NCBI GenBank assembly: GCA_002404605.1
Contig: DHKA01000025.1
Coordinates: 1-20,421 of the forward strand
Source: Clostridiales bacterium UBA4706
GTDB taxonomy: Bacteria > Bacillota > Clostridia > Oscillospirales > Oscillospiraceae
Direction: 5' to 3'
DNA: 20,421 bases
The notes under the pieces are model-generated. The model ran no database searches, was not told the origin of the DNA, and was given only the letters and a program-made list of their open reading frames with translations. This document shows, piece by piece, positions 7,451-15,059 of this stretch. A program made the translations under genes and the position numbers. Numbering within the stretch: position 1 is the first letter of the stretch; every line of letters starts with the position of its first letter.

Positions 7451-8398
7451 TTATTCAGCGCCTAAAAGACGGAACATACGCCGCTTGAAGAGCGCGGCGT
7501 CCACCGCGGTGCAGAGCACGGCGTTGCACTCTTTCTCCGGAGCAGCCGTATCAAAATGAAAGTAGCCGCGCCGCTTGCTGTCGTGCAGCTCCACGCGGCA
7601 CTTTGCCGGGACAACATTTGCCATGATCTCCGGATACAGCGCCGCCGTGACAGCAAGGCTGTCTATGACGCCGTAGGTCTCGCTGCCGCCGCGGATCTCG
7701 CTGTAAAATTCGCGCAGCCGCCGCGTGGCGAGCGCACAGAAGCGCCCCGCCGGAGACGGCGACGCGAGCAGCCGCTCCACCTCGTCCGGGGTGATCTCGG
7801 TGCTGCCGCGGGTCGTATCGAGCGTGATCCACACCGCCGGAGCGCCGGATTGCAGAACGATCTCCGCTGCTTCGGGGTCGGAGCCGACGTTATATTCGGC
7901 GTACTCGGTGAGATTGCCGCGGATCCCGGCGCTGCCGCCGAGGATCCAGAGCTTTTTGATCTTCTGCGCGAGATCGGGCGCGAGCGTGAGCGCCGCGGCG
8001 AGATTCGTCAGCGGGCCGATGGTGACGATCTCGATCTCGCCGGGGTTTTCGCGCACAAGATCGATGATCGCCGGCACCGCGTGCTTTTTCTCCGGTTTCC
8101 GCGCCGGGGCGGGCAGGTCAAGCCCGCCGAGGCCGTCCTCACCGTGAACGCGGTACGCCGCAAAGCTCTTTTTCGAGAGCAGCGGGTGCTCCACGCCGCG
8201 GTAGACCGGCGGGAGATAGCCCCCCGCCGCGTCCTCCGCCAGAAGCGCGTTTTTGGTGCAGAGATCGAGCGGAAAATTTCCGCATACGGTCGTGATCGCC
8301 TCGACATGGGCAATATCGGAGGCGCAAAGCGTCTCGACGATGGCCCAGGCGTCGTCCGAGCCGGTGTCCGTGTCGATGAGGAAGCGGCGGACGCTCAC
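7451..8398 (-). CDS. nucleoside hydrolase family protein (IunH-like) lacking the usual active-site histidine
   Basis: The 315-residue product has the usual family length. The calcium/ribose-binding DTDTGSDD (9-16) stands where the family has DTDPGxDD. TVCGN (37-41), VHGEDGLGG (84-92), VTIGPLTNLAAAL (125-137) and AEYNVGSDPEAAEI (167-180) are all family landmarks. These enzymes cleave the N-glycosidic bond of ribonucleosides to free base and ribose. The C-terminal motif, normally HDP or HDA, reads GVIDSLAV (243-250): the aspartate ligand is kept (D246) but the histidine that assists the leaving group is Ile245. This suggests a different leaving group or substrate. The start is GTG at 8398, overlapping the previous stop as GTGA. 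It lies in the importer operon directly after rhamnose isomerase. Confidence 0.87.
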   Translation of the reverse strand: MSVRRFLIDTDTGSDDAWAIVETLCASDIAHVEAITTVCGNFPLDLCTKNALLAEDAAGGYLPPVYRGVEHPLLSKKSFAAYRVHGEDGLGGLDLPAPARKPEKKHAVPAIIDLVRENPGEIEIVTIGPLTNLAAALTLAPDLAQKIKKLWILGGSAGIRGNLTEYAEYNVGSDPEAAEIVLQSGAPAVWITLDTTRGSTEITPDEVERLLASPSPAGRFCALATRRLREFYSEIRGGSETYGVIDSLAVTAALYPEIMANVVPAKCRVELHDSKRRGYFHFDTAAPEKECNAVLCTAVDAALFKRRMFRLLGAE

Positions 8399-9609
8399 AG
8401 CTTCGCCGCCCAGTCCGCGCCGGGCATGTCGTGCCGGCGGCAGTACTCGTCAAAGACGATGCCCGCGGGGAGCATTTTGAACTCTTCGAGCAGCGCGAGA
8501 CGGCGCGTGAAGTTTCCTTCGCGCTCGGCTTCCATGAGCTTGTCCGTCGGCTCGAGCAGGGCGATCATCAGCGCCTTTTTCACGCTGCGTGCGCCGATGA
8601 CGGACGCGCTCACGCGGTCGATGCTCGCGTCGAAGAAGTCAAGGCCGAGATGCACCTTATCAAACGCATTGCAGCGCTTGATCTCCTGCATGATGGCGAC
8701 GGTATCCTCCGATACGGTGGCGACATGGTCGCTGTCCCAGCGCACGGCGCGGGAGAGGTGTGTCATGATCTCCTGGCCGAACACAAAGTAGGACGAGAGC
8801 TTCGCCGCAACGCTCTCGGTCGGGTGGTAATGGCCGGTATCCATGCACACCATGGCCTTGCCGGTCGTGAGGGCGTAGTTGGTGTAAAACTCGTGCGAAC
8901 CGGCGGTATAGCTCTCGAGGCCGAGACCGAACACCTTGCCCTCGATCGAGTCGCGGTTATACTTCCGGTCGATCGGCTCGGCAAAAATGCGGTCGAGCGA
9001 TTCGACGAGCCGTTCGCGCGGTCCAAGCGTATCCACGCGGGTGTCCTTCGAGCCGTCCGGGATCCAGTGGTTCGTGATGCACACCTCGCCGAGCTCGCGG
9101 CCGAAATACTCGCCGATCTTCCGGCAGGCAATGCCGTGCTGCACCCAGAAGTCGCGCACTTCCTTCTCGGGGCTGGTGAGCGTCCAGTTGTCGCGCAGCA
9201 TTGGATGGGAGAAGTACGTAGGGTTAAAGTCAAGGCCGATGTCCTTTTCGCGGGCATAGTCCACCCATCCGGCGAAATGCTCGGGGCGGATCTCGTTGCG
9301 CGGCACCTTCACGCCGTTCGTGAGCGGGTACACCGCGTGCAGCGCCAGATGCTTCGCGCCCGGAACGAGCGAGAGCATTTTGTCGAGAGAGACAAAGTAT
9401 TCCTCCACGCTTCTCGGCTTGCCGGGCGCATTGCCCGTGGCGGCAATGCCGCCGGTCAGCGCAGCGTCAAAATCCTCAAAGCCGGTGAGATCGTCCAGCT
9501 GCCAGCAGTTGATGGAAACGGGGATGGTGTCCATCTTCCGCAGGGCCTCTTCGGTGTCCACGCCCCAGGCGGCGTATATGTCGCGGGCAGCTTCGTACTG
9601 GTTTGCCAT
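8395..9609 (-). CDS. rhaA: L-rhamnose isomerase
   Basis: The 404-residue product matches RhaA from end to end, apart from a C-terminus about 15 residues shorter than the enterobacterial enzyme. Clear landmarks are PVSINCWQLDD (30-40), LTGGIAATGN (51-60), GLDFNPTYFSHP (125-136), WIPDGSKD (182-189), RWDSDHV (290-296) and GLDFFDASIDR (322-332). The metal ligands are in place: E232 in LESYTAGSHEFY, D257 with H260 and H262 in MDTGHYHPTE, D292/D294 with H295, and D324. It interconverts L-rhamnose and L-rhamnulose and is known to accept L-lyxose, L-mannose and D-allose. AAAGGAG precedes the ATG at 9609. No rhamnulokinase or rhamnulose-1-phosphate aldolase gene lies in this window. The downstream gene overlaps by four bases. 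Confidence 0.95.
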   Translation of the reverse strand: MANQYEAARDIYAAWGVDTEEALRKMDTIPVSINCWQLDDLTGFEDFDAALTGGIAATGNAPGKPRSVEEYFVSLDKMLSLVPGAKHLALHAVYPLTNGVKVPRNEIRPEHFAGWVDYAREKDIGLDFNPTYFSHPMLRDNWTLTSPEKEVRDFWVQHGIACRKIGEYFGRELGEVCITNHWIPDGSKDTRVDTLGPRERLVESLDRIFAEPIDRKYNRDSIEGKVFGLGLESYTAGSHEFYTNYALTTGKAMVCMDTGHYHPTESVAAKLSSYFVFGQEIMTHLSRAVRWDSDHVATVSEDTVAIMQEIKRCNAFDKVHLGLDFFDASIDRVSASVIGARSVKKALMIALLEPTDKLMEAEREGNFTRRLALLEEFKMLPAGIVFDEYCRRHDMPGADWAAKL

Positions 9610-9637
9610 GCAGAAACTCCTTTCCTATAAGGGGAAA

Positions 9638-10693
9638 TCAGTTGTTATTGTAGTAGACCACGTTCTCCGGACGGATGCGCACAAAGAGATCATCGCCCTC
9701 CGAGAGCGTTCCGGCGTGGGTGCCGAGCGCGGAAATATCGAGCGGCTGGGTTCCCAGCGTACCGATGAGCTTCCAGGAAAGGCCGGTGAAGATCTTCTTT
9801 TCGAGATGGAACGGGTTCGCGCCTTCCGTCTCCGGGGTGCAGAACTCGAAATACTCGCCGCGCACCGCCGCCTTGACGGGGTCGCCCTCCTTGCCGCCGA
9901 CGTGGTTGACCGGGATGCGGACGTTTTCTCTGCAAACGTACCACGTGCTGTCCTCGCATGCGAGAACGCCGGAGAGAAGGTTCGCCTTGCCGAGGAAGTC
10001 GGACGCAAATACCGACGCCGGCTGGCTGTAGATCGTGAAGGGGTCGCCCTGCTGCTCGATCTGGCCGCCGTGGAGGAGGATGATCTGGTCGGACATCGTG
10101 AGCGCTTCCTCCTGGTCGTGCGTGACGAACACCGTCGTCGTGCCGATCTGCCGCTGGAGATTGCGGATCTCATACTGCATCTCCGCGCGCACCTTGCGGT
10201 CAAGCGCGGAGAGCGGCTCGTCCAGCAGGAGAATGTTCGGCTTGGTGACGAGCGCGCGGGCGAGCGCCACGCGCTGCTGCTCGCCGCCGGAGAGCTGCGT
10301 CACGCGGCGGGAGTTATAGCCGCCGAGCTTTACAAGCTCGAGCGCCTCGTTGACGCGCTCGTCGATCTCCGGCTGGGGGACCTTGTGCATCTTGAGGCCG
10401 TAGCCCACGTTTTTCGCCACGTTCATGGAGGGGAACAGCGCGTAGTTCTGGAACACGAGACCGATGTTGCGCTTTTCCGGGCGCACCTTCGTCACGTCCG
10501 CGCCATCTACGAGCACCTCGCCATCGTCCGCAGTCTCCAGACCGCAGATGATGCGGAGGATCGTCGTCTTGCCGCAGCCGGAGGGACCGAGCAGCGAGAG
10601 GAAGTTGCCGCTTTTAACATCGAAACTGACGCCCTTGAGCACCTCATGGTCGCCGAAGCTCTTTTTTAATCCTTTTACCGAAAGATCCGCCAT
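9638..10693 (-). CDS. potA: ABC transporter ATP-binding protein, polyamine (PotA) type
   Basis: The 351-residue product is an importer ATPase. It has Walker A GPSGCGKTT (36-44), Q-loop FQNYALFP (81-88), the signature LSGGEQQ (134-140), Walker B NILLLDEPLSALD and the switch-histidine region VFVTHDQEEALT. About 110 C-terminal residues form a TOBE-like regulatory domain, as in PotA and other CUT1/POPT ATPases. It powers uptake through the two permeases encoded just upstream. The gap to the upstream permease stop is 3 bases, and the GAAAGGAG site lies inside the end of that gene. The symbol reflects the family only. Motifs cannot tell polyamines from iron, thiamine or another charged ligand. Confidence 0.9.
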   Translation of the reverse strand: MADLSVKGLKKSFGDHEVLKGVSFDVKSGNFLSLLGPSGCGKTTILRIICGLETADDGEVLVDGADVTKVRPEKRNIGLVFQNYALFPSMNVAKNVGYGLKMHKVPQPEIDERVNEALELVKLGGYNSRRVTQLSGGEQQRVALARALVTKPNILLLDEPLSALDRKVRAEMQYEIRNLQRQIGTTTVFVTHDQEEALTMSDQIILLHGGQIEQQGDPFTIYSQPASVFASDFLGKANLLSGVLACEDSTWYVCRENVRIPVNHVGGKEGDPVKAAVRGEYFEFCTPETEGANPFHLEKKIFTGLSWKLIGTLGTQPLDISALGTHAGTLSEGDDLFVRIRPENVVYYNNN

Positions 10694-10696
10694 CGG

Positions 10697-11518
10697 TTAT
10701 TCTCCTTTCTTCTTCGCGCCGCCGGACATACCGAACAGACTGCCCGCGGAAAAGCCCAGCCGCGAGAACACGATCACGATGATGATCGCGATCAGAACAA
10801 TGATCGCCGAGAGTGCGTTCAGGTCGGCCTGGTACTCGCTGCGGATGCGGGTGAACACGAGCGTCGGCAGCGTATTCGTGCCGACAGGGATGAGATAGTA
10901 TTGCAGCACGAAGTTGTTGAAGCACATGATCATTGCCATGATGCCGCCGGCCAGGATGCCGGGCGTGATGGCCGGGAGTGTGATATCAAAAAATACGCGT
11001 ACCGGGCTCGCCCCGAGAAGCCGGGCCGCCGCCTCCGGCGAGCGGTCCATATCCTGAAACCGACCGTTGACAAGCAGCACAACATACGGCAGCACGACGA
11101 TCAAGTTGCCGAGGAACATGGTGACCATGCCGCGCCCCGAGCCGAGGAACGAGAACATCAGCAGCAGGGAGATCGACGTTACGAGCCACGGAATGATGAT
11201 CGGCAGCTGGAGCACGAAGTTGAACCTCGCCGCCCACTTGGGGGCGTAGTGCTGCAGACCGTAGGAGCAGAGCGTGCCGATCACGACGGCGGCCAGCGTG
11301 ACGAGGAAGGAAAACTTCAAGCTGAGGATACAGGCCGGAAGAAGGTTGCTCGTCGTGAAGAGCGTTTTGTACCACTGGGTCGTAAATACATACGGGAACA
11401 TGCCGTATGGTGTTTTGTTGAACGACATGCCGATGATGGCAATGATCGGGATATACATGAACGCGAGCACGATGCACAGACACGCCATCATCGTGCGGCG
11501 AAAGGCCTTGCTCGTCAT
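10697..11518 (-). CDS. potC: ABC transporter permease, polyamine (PotC) type
   Basis: The 273-residue product has about six transmembrane helices. The cytoplasmic EAA loop reads EAAARLLGASPVRVFFDITL and is followed by PAITPG, as expected for contact with the ATPase. The N-terminus (FRRTMMACLCIVLAFMYIPI) and the motif MSFNKTPYG are typical of PotC/PotI permeases. It pairs with the permease encoded upstream: its ATG at 11518 overlaps that gene's stop as ATGA, so the two are made in equal amounts. The symbol is by family only, since the substrate is not proven. Confidence 0.88.
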   Translation of the reverse strand: MTSKAFRRTMMACLCIVLAFMYIPIIAIIGMSFNKTPYGMFPYVFTTQWYKTLFTTSNLLPACILSLKFSFLVTLAAVVIGTLCSYGLQHYAPKWAARFNFVLQLPIIIPWLVTSISLLLMFSFLGSGRGMVTMFLGNLIVVLPYVVLLVNGRFQDMDRSPEAAARLLGASPVRVFFDITLPAITPGILAGGIMAMIMCFNNFVLQYYLIPVGTNTLPTLVFTRIRSEYQADLNALSAIIVLIAIIIVIVFSRLGFSAGSLFGMSGGAKKKGE

Positions 11519-12393
11519 GCGATATCACCCCCGATCGCTTTCTGCGCGCGGTTGGCGGCAATGCGTGTGATGGCCATGATGATGCTCAAAATGATGAGCA
11601 GCGCACAGGAGAGCGCCGCGCCGTAGCCCATGTTCAGAGAGCCGGAGTACTGCGTATCGATCATGCTGCCGACCATGGAGCCGCCCGCTCCGCCGACAAG
11701 TCCCGGCTCGACAAAGCTGCCGGCCACCGGAACAAACACGAGCAGTATGCCGGAGAGAAGGCCCGGCACGCTCATGGGAAATACAATGTTCGTAAAGGTC
11801 TTCGTCTTGCTTGCGCCGAGGATCAGCGATGCCTGGATGATGTTGTCGTTGATGCCCTCGAGCGAGGAATAGAGACACAGTATCATATACGGAAGATACT
11901 CATACGTCAGTATGAGCACCGTGGCCTTGTTCGTATAGAGCCACGTTTTCACGCCGTGTATGCCGATGGCGTCGAGCGCCGTGAGCAGCAGACCGCCGGT
12001 CTGGATAAGGTTCATCATCGCGTAGATCAGCAGCAGCTGCGACGTGAAAAACGGCAGAATGACGACCATCATAAGCGTGCTGCGGTGCTGCGGCTTCACG
12101 ATCTTTGCGATCGCCCACGCTGCGGGGTACGCCGCAACGATGCAGATGAGCGTGACCTCGCCCGCCGTAAGGAGCGATTTGCCCATCAGCCGCCAGAACG
12201 TCGCGGAGCCGAACATACGGGTGATGTTGCGCAGCGTCCAGCCCGGCCAGGGCTGTCCGGCAAAGATGTTGCGGTTCATAAAGCTGAACACGAGCAGCAT
12301 CAAAAGCGGCAGGATCGTCAGACACAGCAGGAGAATAACGCTCGGCGTTGTCCACAGCGCGCCCGGACGAAATTCGGATCTCTTCTTTTTCAT
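11515..12393 (-). CDS. potB: ABC transporter permease, polyamine (PotB) type
   Basis: The 292-residue product starts MKKKRSEFRPG and has six predicted helices. The first is PSVILLLCLTILPLLMLLVF. The EAA-like loop reads ASLILGASKTKTFTNIVF and is followed by PMSVPG. The ATG at 12393 is preferred over an in-frame ATG at 12450. That longer form would run through the terminator hairpin at 12421-12452, and an AGAGGGG site lies between hairpin and start, though 12 bases away and so suboptimal. It forms the membrane channel with the PotC-type protein. Expression is probably lowered relative to the binding protein by the terminator directly upstream. Confidence 0.87.
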   Translation of the reverse strand: MKKKRSEFRPGALWTTPSVILLLCLTILPLLMLLVFSFMNRNIFAGQPWPGWTLRNITRMFGSATFWRLMGKSLLTAGEVTLICIVAAYPAAWAIAKIVKPQHRSTLMMVVILPFFTSQLLLIYAMMNLIQTGGLLLTALDAIGIHGVKTWLYTNKATVLILTYEYLPYMILCLYSSLEGINDNIIQASLILGASKTKTFTNIVFPMSVPGLLSGILLVFVPVAGSFVEPGLVGGAGGSMVGSMIDTQYSGSLNMGYGAALSCALLIILSIIMAITRIAANRAQKAIGGDIA

Positions 12394-12413
12394 TATCAAT
12401 AACCGCCCCTCTT

Positions 12414-12452
12414 TTAAAAAGAATGCCGCCGAAAGGGGTTCCGGCGGCATTC
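12414..12452 (-). terminator. attenuating terminator between binding-protein and permease genes
   Basis: GAATGCCGCCG (12421-12431) pairs perfectly with CGGCGGCATTC (12442-12452), giving an 11-bp GC-rich stem with a 10-base loop. On the minus strand it is followed by TTTTT (complement of 12416-12420). It lies 30 bases past the stop of the lipoprotein gene and 28 bases before the permease start. No new promoter is visible, so part of the transcription must read through. This layout commonly gives excess binding protein over transporter. Confidence 0.85.
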
Positions 12453-12482
12453 TGTCGTTGGATGCGTTATGTGCCGGGCGCT

Positions 12483-13658
12483 TTAGCCGACGAATTCCTG
12501 ATACAGGTCGGTCCAGGCGTCCTTCAGATCGGGATCAGCGATGTAAGGCAGGAGCTTGATGCAGGTGGGCATCGGGTCGAGCTCGAGGGCGACCTTCTGC
12601 TCCGGCGTCAGATTCTCGATGGCCTTGGCGTTGACCGGCGTATAGGTGTAGTACTCGCCGGGGTACTTGTCGCTGATGCCGGTGGCCATGGCGGTCTGCT
12701 GCTCTTCGCTCTCGATCCAGTTGATCCACTCGCACGCGAGATCGTATTCATCGGTGCCTTCCACGATGGACCAGTAGTCAATGTAGCCTACCGTGCCCTC
12801 GGTGGGGTGGACGAGCTTGATGTTGGTGCTGGGATCGTTGAGGAGCTGGCTGTACGGGCCGGACCAGATCTCGCCCGCCCAGAAGTCGCCCGCGAGCCAG
12901 GGGATGGTCTGCTCGTCGTTGGAGGCCCAGAAGCCAAGGAGCTGTCCCTTGAGTTCCTTGAGAGAGGCGCGGACCTTCTCGATGTCAACGTTCTCGATAT
13001 CGTCGGAATCCTCGCCCGCCAGCAGACAGCCGATGACCCAGTCGTCGCCGTCGCCGTCGAGGACCATGACGTGGCCCTTCAGCGAGGGATCAAGAAGATC
13101 GGACCAGTGCTCGATCTCAAAATCGACCTTGTCGGGGTTGTAGGCAAGAGAAGAGGTGCCGTTGCACCAGGGGAAAGCGAAGAGGTTGCCCGCGTCATCC
13201 ACGGCGTAGGGGCTGAGGTCCTTGTAAACATCGGCCACTTCGGCGTAGTTGGGGATCTTCGCCGGATCGACGTTGGCGAGCAGGCCTTCGTCGTGGAACC
13301 ACTGGGTGTAGTTATTGGAGAGAACGACCGCGTCGATCGTCTTGTTGCCGCCGGTCATGAGGGTGGTCATCAGCTCGTCGTAGGAGTTGAAGTAGACGTG
13401 CTCGACCTGTGCGCCCGTCATGTCCTCAAAGGCCTTCTCGCAGTAATCCTCGTCGGAGTTGTAGCCCTGCCAGTTGGCAACGTACAGCGTGTGTCCCGCC
13501 CAGGGAAGCTCGCCCTCGGCCGGGGTCGCTTCTGTCGGAGTTTCGGCCGTGGGCTCCGCCGGGGTCTCCGGAGTTGCCGGGGGCTCGGCTGCGGCACCGC
13601 AGGCGCACAGGGCAAACACCATGACCATGGCAAGGATGAGTGCCAATGCTTTTTTCAT
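12483..13658 (-). CDS. potD: ABC transporter substrate-binding lipoprotein, spermidine/putrescine (PotD) type
   Basis: The 391-residue product has a lipoprotein signal peptide: MKK, a hydrophobic core, then LCAC with the lipidated cysteine at position 20. A Pro/Thr/Glu-rich linker follows (22-50), then a periplasmic-binding fold of the PotD/PotF cluster. LYVANWQGYN at the start of the mature domain and FNSYDELMTTLMTGGNKTIDAVVLSN are typical of it. GTVGYIDYWSIV occupies the place where PotD/PotF carry an amine-binding acidic residue, and its aspartate is kept. The ligand could be a polyamine or another cation-bearing compound. AGGAGG lies 7 bases ahead of the ATG at 13658; longer upstream frames overlap the leader and are not used. 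It is the first gene of the operon, next to the LacI-family control region. The symbol is by family only. Confidence 0.9.
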   Translation of the reverse strand: MKKALALILAMVMVFALCACGAAAEPPATPETPAEPTAETPTEATPAEGELPWAGHTLYVANWQGYNSDEDYCEKAFEDMTGAQVEHVYFNSYDELMTTLMTGGNKTIDAVVLSNNYTQWFHDEGLLANVDPAKIPNYAEVADVYKDLSPYAVDDAGNLFAFPWCNGTSSLAYNPDKVDFEIEHWSDLLDPSLKGHVMVLDGDGDDWVIGCLLAGEDSDDIENVDIEKVRASLKELKGQLLGFWASNDEQTIPWLAGDFWAGEIWSGPYSQLLNDPSTNIKLVHPTEGTVGYIDYWSIVEGTDEYDLACEWINWIESEEQQTAMATGISDKYPGEYYTYTPVNAKAIENLTPEQKVALELDPMPTCIKLLPYIADPDLKDAWTDLYQEFVG

Positions 13659-13701
13659 GTTCTTTCCTCCTATTATTCGCTTTTTCCGCAGAGAAGGCAT
13701 T

Positions 13702-13712
13702 GTTTAGTAAAC
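13702..13712. promoter_or_regulatory. candidate LacI-family operator, importer side
   Basis: GTTTAGTAAAC is an 11-base palindrome around a single central base. Its reverse complement matches the site at 13986-13996 at 10 of 11 positions. It lies about 25-35 bases after the expected transcription start of the importer operon, where a bound repressor would block elongation or clearance. Binding by the adjacent LacI-family protein is inferred from position and symmetry. Confidence 0.6.
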
Positions 13713-13742
13713 TTCCCTTTCTTCCCTGCTTGCAGCATCTTT

Positions 13743-13771
13743 ATGATACGTTTTTTCGGCGCGTATGTCAA
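13743..13771 (-). promoter_or_regulatory. strong sigma-A promoter of the importer/rhaA operon
   Basis: On the minus strand a consensus -35 TTGACA (complement of 13766-13771) and a -10 TATCAT (complement of 13743-13748) are separated by exactly 17 bases. Transcription would start near 13736, leaving a leader of about 80 bases before the lipoprotein gene. The candidate operator is inside that leader. Confidence 0.85.
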
Positions 13772-13985
13772 TGCGGTACAATAAACAAAAACCCCGCGTC
13801 ATTTTCAGCATTCTGACCTGTGCGCACCATACCACATATTGTTCTTATGGATATTTTATCCGAAGCATCCCCAGTCTGTGGGATATTGCCCAAGTTTCCC
13901 GGTAGATTTTTATACGGTTTTTCGGCAGAAACCATCTTTTCTTTTTTGCTGAAATCGAGTAGAATGTAGCTGTACACGAGTTTAA
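13772..13985. other. remainder of the divergent control region
   Basis: No gene is visible in this stretch, and the whole space between the divergent start codons is 359 bases. It is AT-richer than the flanking genes. It contains a small inverted repeat GGATA-TTT-TATCC (13849-13861) and a weak one, CCCA-GTCTG-TGGG, near 13871-13883. A possible -10 for the lacI-type gene is TAGAAT (13960-13965), but no good -35 stands at the right distance. I cannot locate that promoter with confidence. Confidence 0.5.
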
Positions 13986-13996
13986 CTTTACTAAAC
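13986..13996. promoter_or_regulatory. candidate LacI-family operator, regulator side
   Basis: CTTTACTAAAC has the core TTTACTAAA, a 9-base palindrome around a central C. It is the reverse complement of the importer-side site except for one end base. It lies 21 bases before the regulator start codon and just upstream of its Shine-Dalgarno, which suggests autorepression. GTTTAAC (13980-13986) abuts it. Confidence 0.6.
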
Positions 13997-14017
13997 GTCC
14001 AAGAGGAGGCCCAGCGG

Positions 14018-15055
14018 ATGAAAATGCGCGACATCGCCGACGCCGCCGGCGTATCGCTGACGGCGGTCTCTCTTGTTCTCAACGGGAAACCCGGCATCGG
14101 CGAGGAAAAGCGGGCGCTCGTCACCCGTCTTTTGCAGGAGAACGGCTACCAGCTCCGCGCAGAGGACACGTCCAAGCGCTCCCACGCTCACAGCAATCTA
14201 TGCTTTCTCAAATACAGTAAGCACTCCTATCTTGTCAACGGCAACCCCGGCTTCGTCACACAGATCATGGACGCCGCCGGAGAGGAATGCCGCCGCCACG
14301 GATACAATCTTCTCGTGACGGCGTTCAGCGACTTTTCCGCCGTGCATCTTCCGGAGCTGCTGGAAAGCCCCACCACCGGCGGCGTGATTTTACTCGGCAC
14401 GGAGATCGACGAAGAAGATCTGGCACATTTTTCCGGCATTCAGAAGCCGTTCGTCATCGTGGACAACGCCATTGAGCATCTGCCGTATTCCAGCGTCACG
14501 ATGAACAACGCCGACGCCGTTTTCGGGGCAGTCGAGTATCTGCACAGTCTCGGGCACCGGAAGATCGGGTTTCTTTATAATTCCATTCCGTCCAGCAACG
14601 ACGACGCGCGGCGCGCGGCTTTTGAAGCGGCGCTGCGGCAGCTCTCGCTCCCGTTTTCGGAAGAGCATATCTGCCGCGTGTTCCCCACCATGGACGGAGC
14701 GCGGGAATCGTTCGGTGCGGCGCTCGACGCCGGGCTTACCCTTCCGACCGCCTTTCTCGCCAACAACGACAGCATCGCTCTCGGCGCGATGCGCGCCATG
14801 CAGGAGCGCGGCATCCGCGTGCCGGAGGATATTTCCGTGATCGGCTTTGACGGTCTGCCGTTTTCCGCCATGAGCGATCCCCCGCTCACGACTGTGAACG
14901 TCCCCTGCGCCGATATCGGGCGCTGGGCCGTCGATATCCTGCATCAGCAGATCCGCGGGCGCATCCGTGCTACGAGCAGGATCCTCGTCAGCACGCAGCT
15001 CCATGTCCGCAAAAGCACCGCCGCCCCGCGTGCGGCGGAAACGGGAAAGGAGTAA
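14018..15055 (+). CDS. LacI-family transcriptional regulator
   Basis: The 345-residue product has an N-terminal helix-turn-helix, MKMRDIADAAGVSLTAVSLV (1-20), followed by LNGKPGIGEE and the hinge region near 45-60. A periplasmic-binding-like effector domain follows (about 60-330), with GYNLLV, GFLYNSI, AFLANNDSIALGAMRAMQERG and PEDISVIGFDGLPFS in the family order. Such proteins bind palindromic operators as dimers and release them on binding a sugar-type ligand. AGAGGAGG (about 14001-14008) precedes the ATG by 9 bases. It is divergent from the importer operon and directly upstream of the epimerase gene, whose Shine-Dalgarno overlaps its stop. It is therefore the probable local regulator of both units. 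The effector is unknown; a pathway sugar or the imported glycoside is a reasonable guess. Confidence 0.93.
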   Translation: MKMRDIADAAGVSLTAVSLVLNGKPGIGEEKRALVTRLLQENGYQLRAEDTSKRSHAHSNLCFLKYSKHSYLVNGNPGFVTQIMDAAGEECRRHGYNLLVTAFSDFSAVHLPELLESPTTGGVILLGTEIDEEDLAHFSGIQKPFVIVDNAIEHLPYSSVTMNNADAVFGAVEYLHSLGHRKIGFLYNSIPSSNDDARRAAFEAALRQLSLPFSEEHICRVFPTMDGARESFGAALDAGLTLPTAFLANNDSIALGAMRAMQERGIRVPEDISVIGFDGLPFSAMSDPPLTTVNVPCADIGRWAVDILHQQIRGRIRATSRILVSTQLHVRKSTAAPRAAETGKE

Positions 15056-15059
15056 AATC

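Noticed and set aside
8431..9630. Plus-strand open frame of 399 codons opposite rhaA
   Set aside because: The opposite strand encodes full-length RhaA with all metal ligands; this frame has no domain and no ribosome binding site.
12394..12450. Longer N-terminus for the PotB-type permease starting at 12450
   Set aside because: The extension would be encoded by the terminator hairpin and its T-tract, and has no ribosome binding site.
12348..13784. Long plus-strand open frame (478 codons) opposite the binding-protein gene
   Set aside because: It mirrors the third-position GC pattern of the real minus-strand gene, shows no recognisable domain and has no Shine-Dalgarno. The minus-strand reading has a lipobox and family motifs.
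13859..13950. Possible riboswitch or attenuator in the divergent control region
   Set aside because: Only short, weak inverted repeats are visible, with no conserved aptamer pattern and no terminator before the regulator gene.
13946..13976. Promoter for the lacI-type gene using TTGCTG and TGTACA
   Set aside because: The spacing is 19 bases and the boxes are poor; TAGAAT at 13960 has no -35 at the right distance either. The true start could not be placed.
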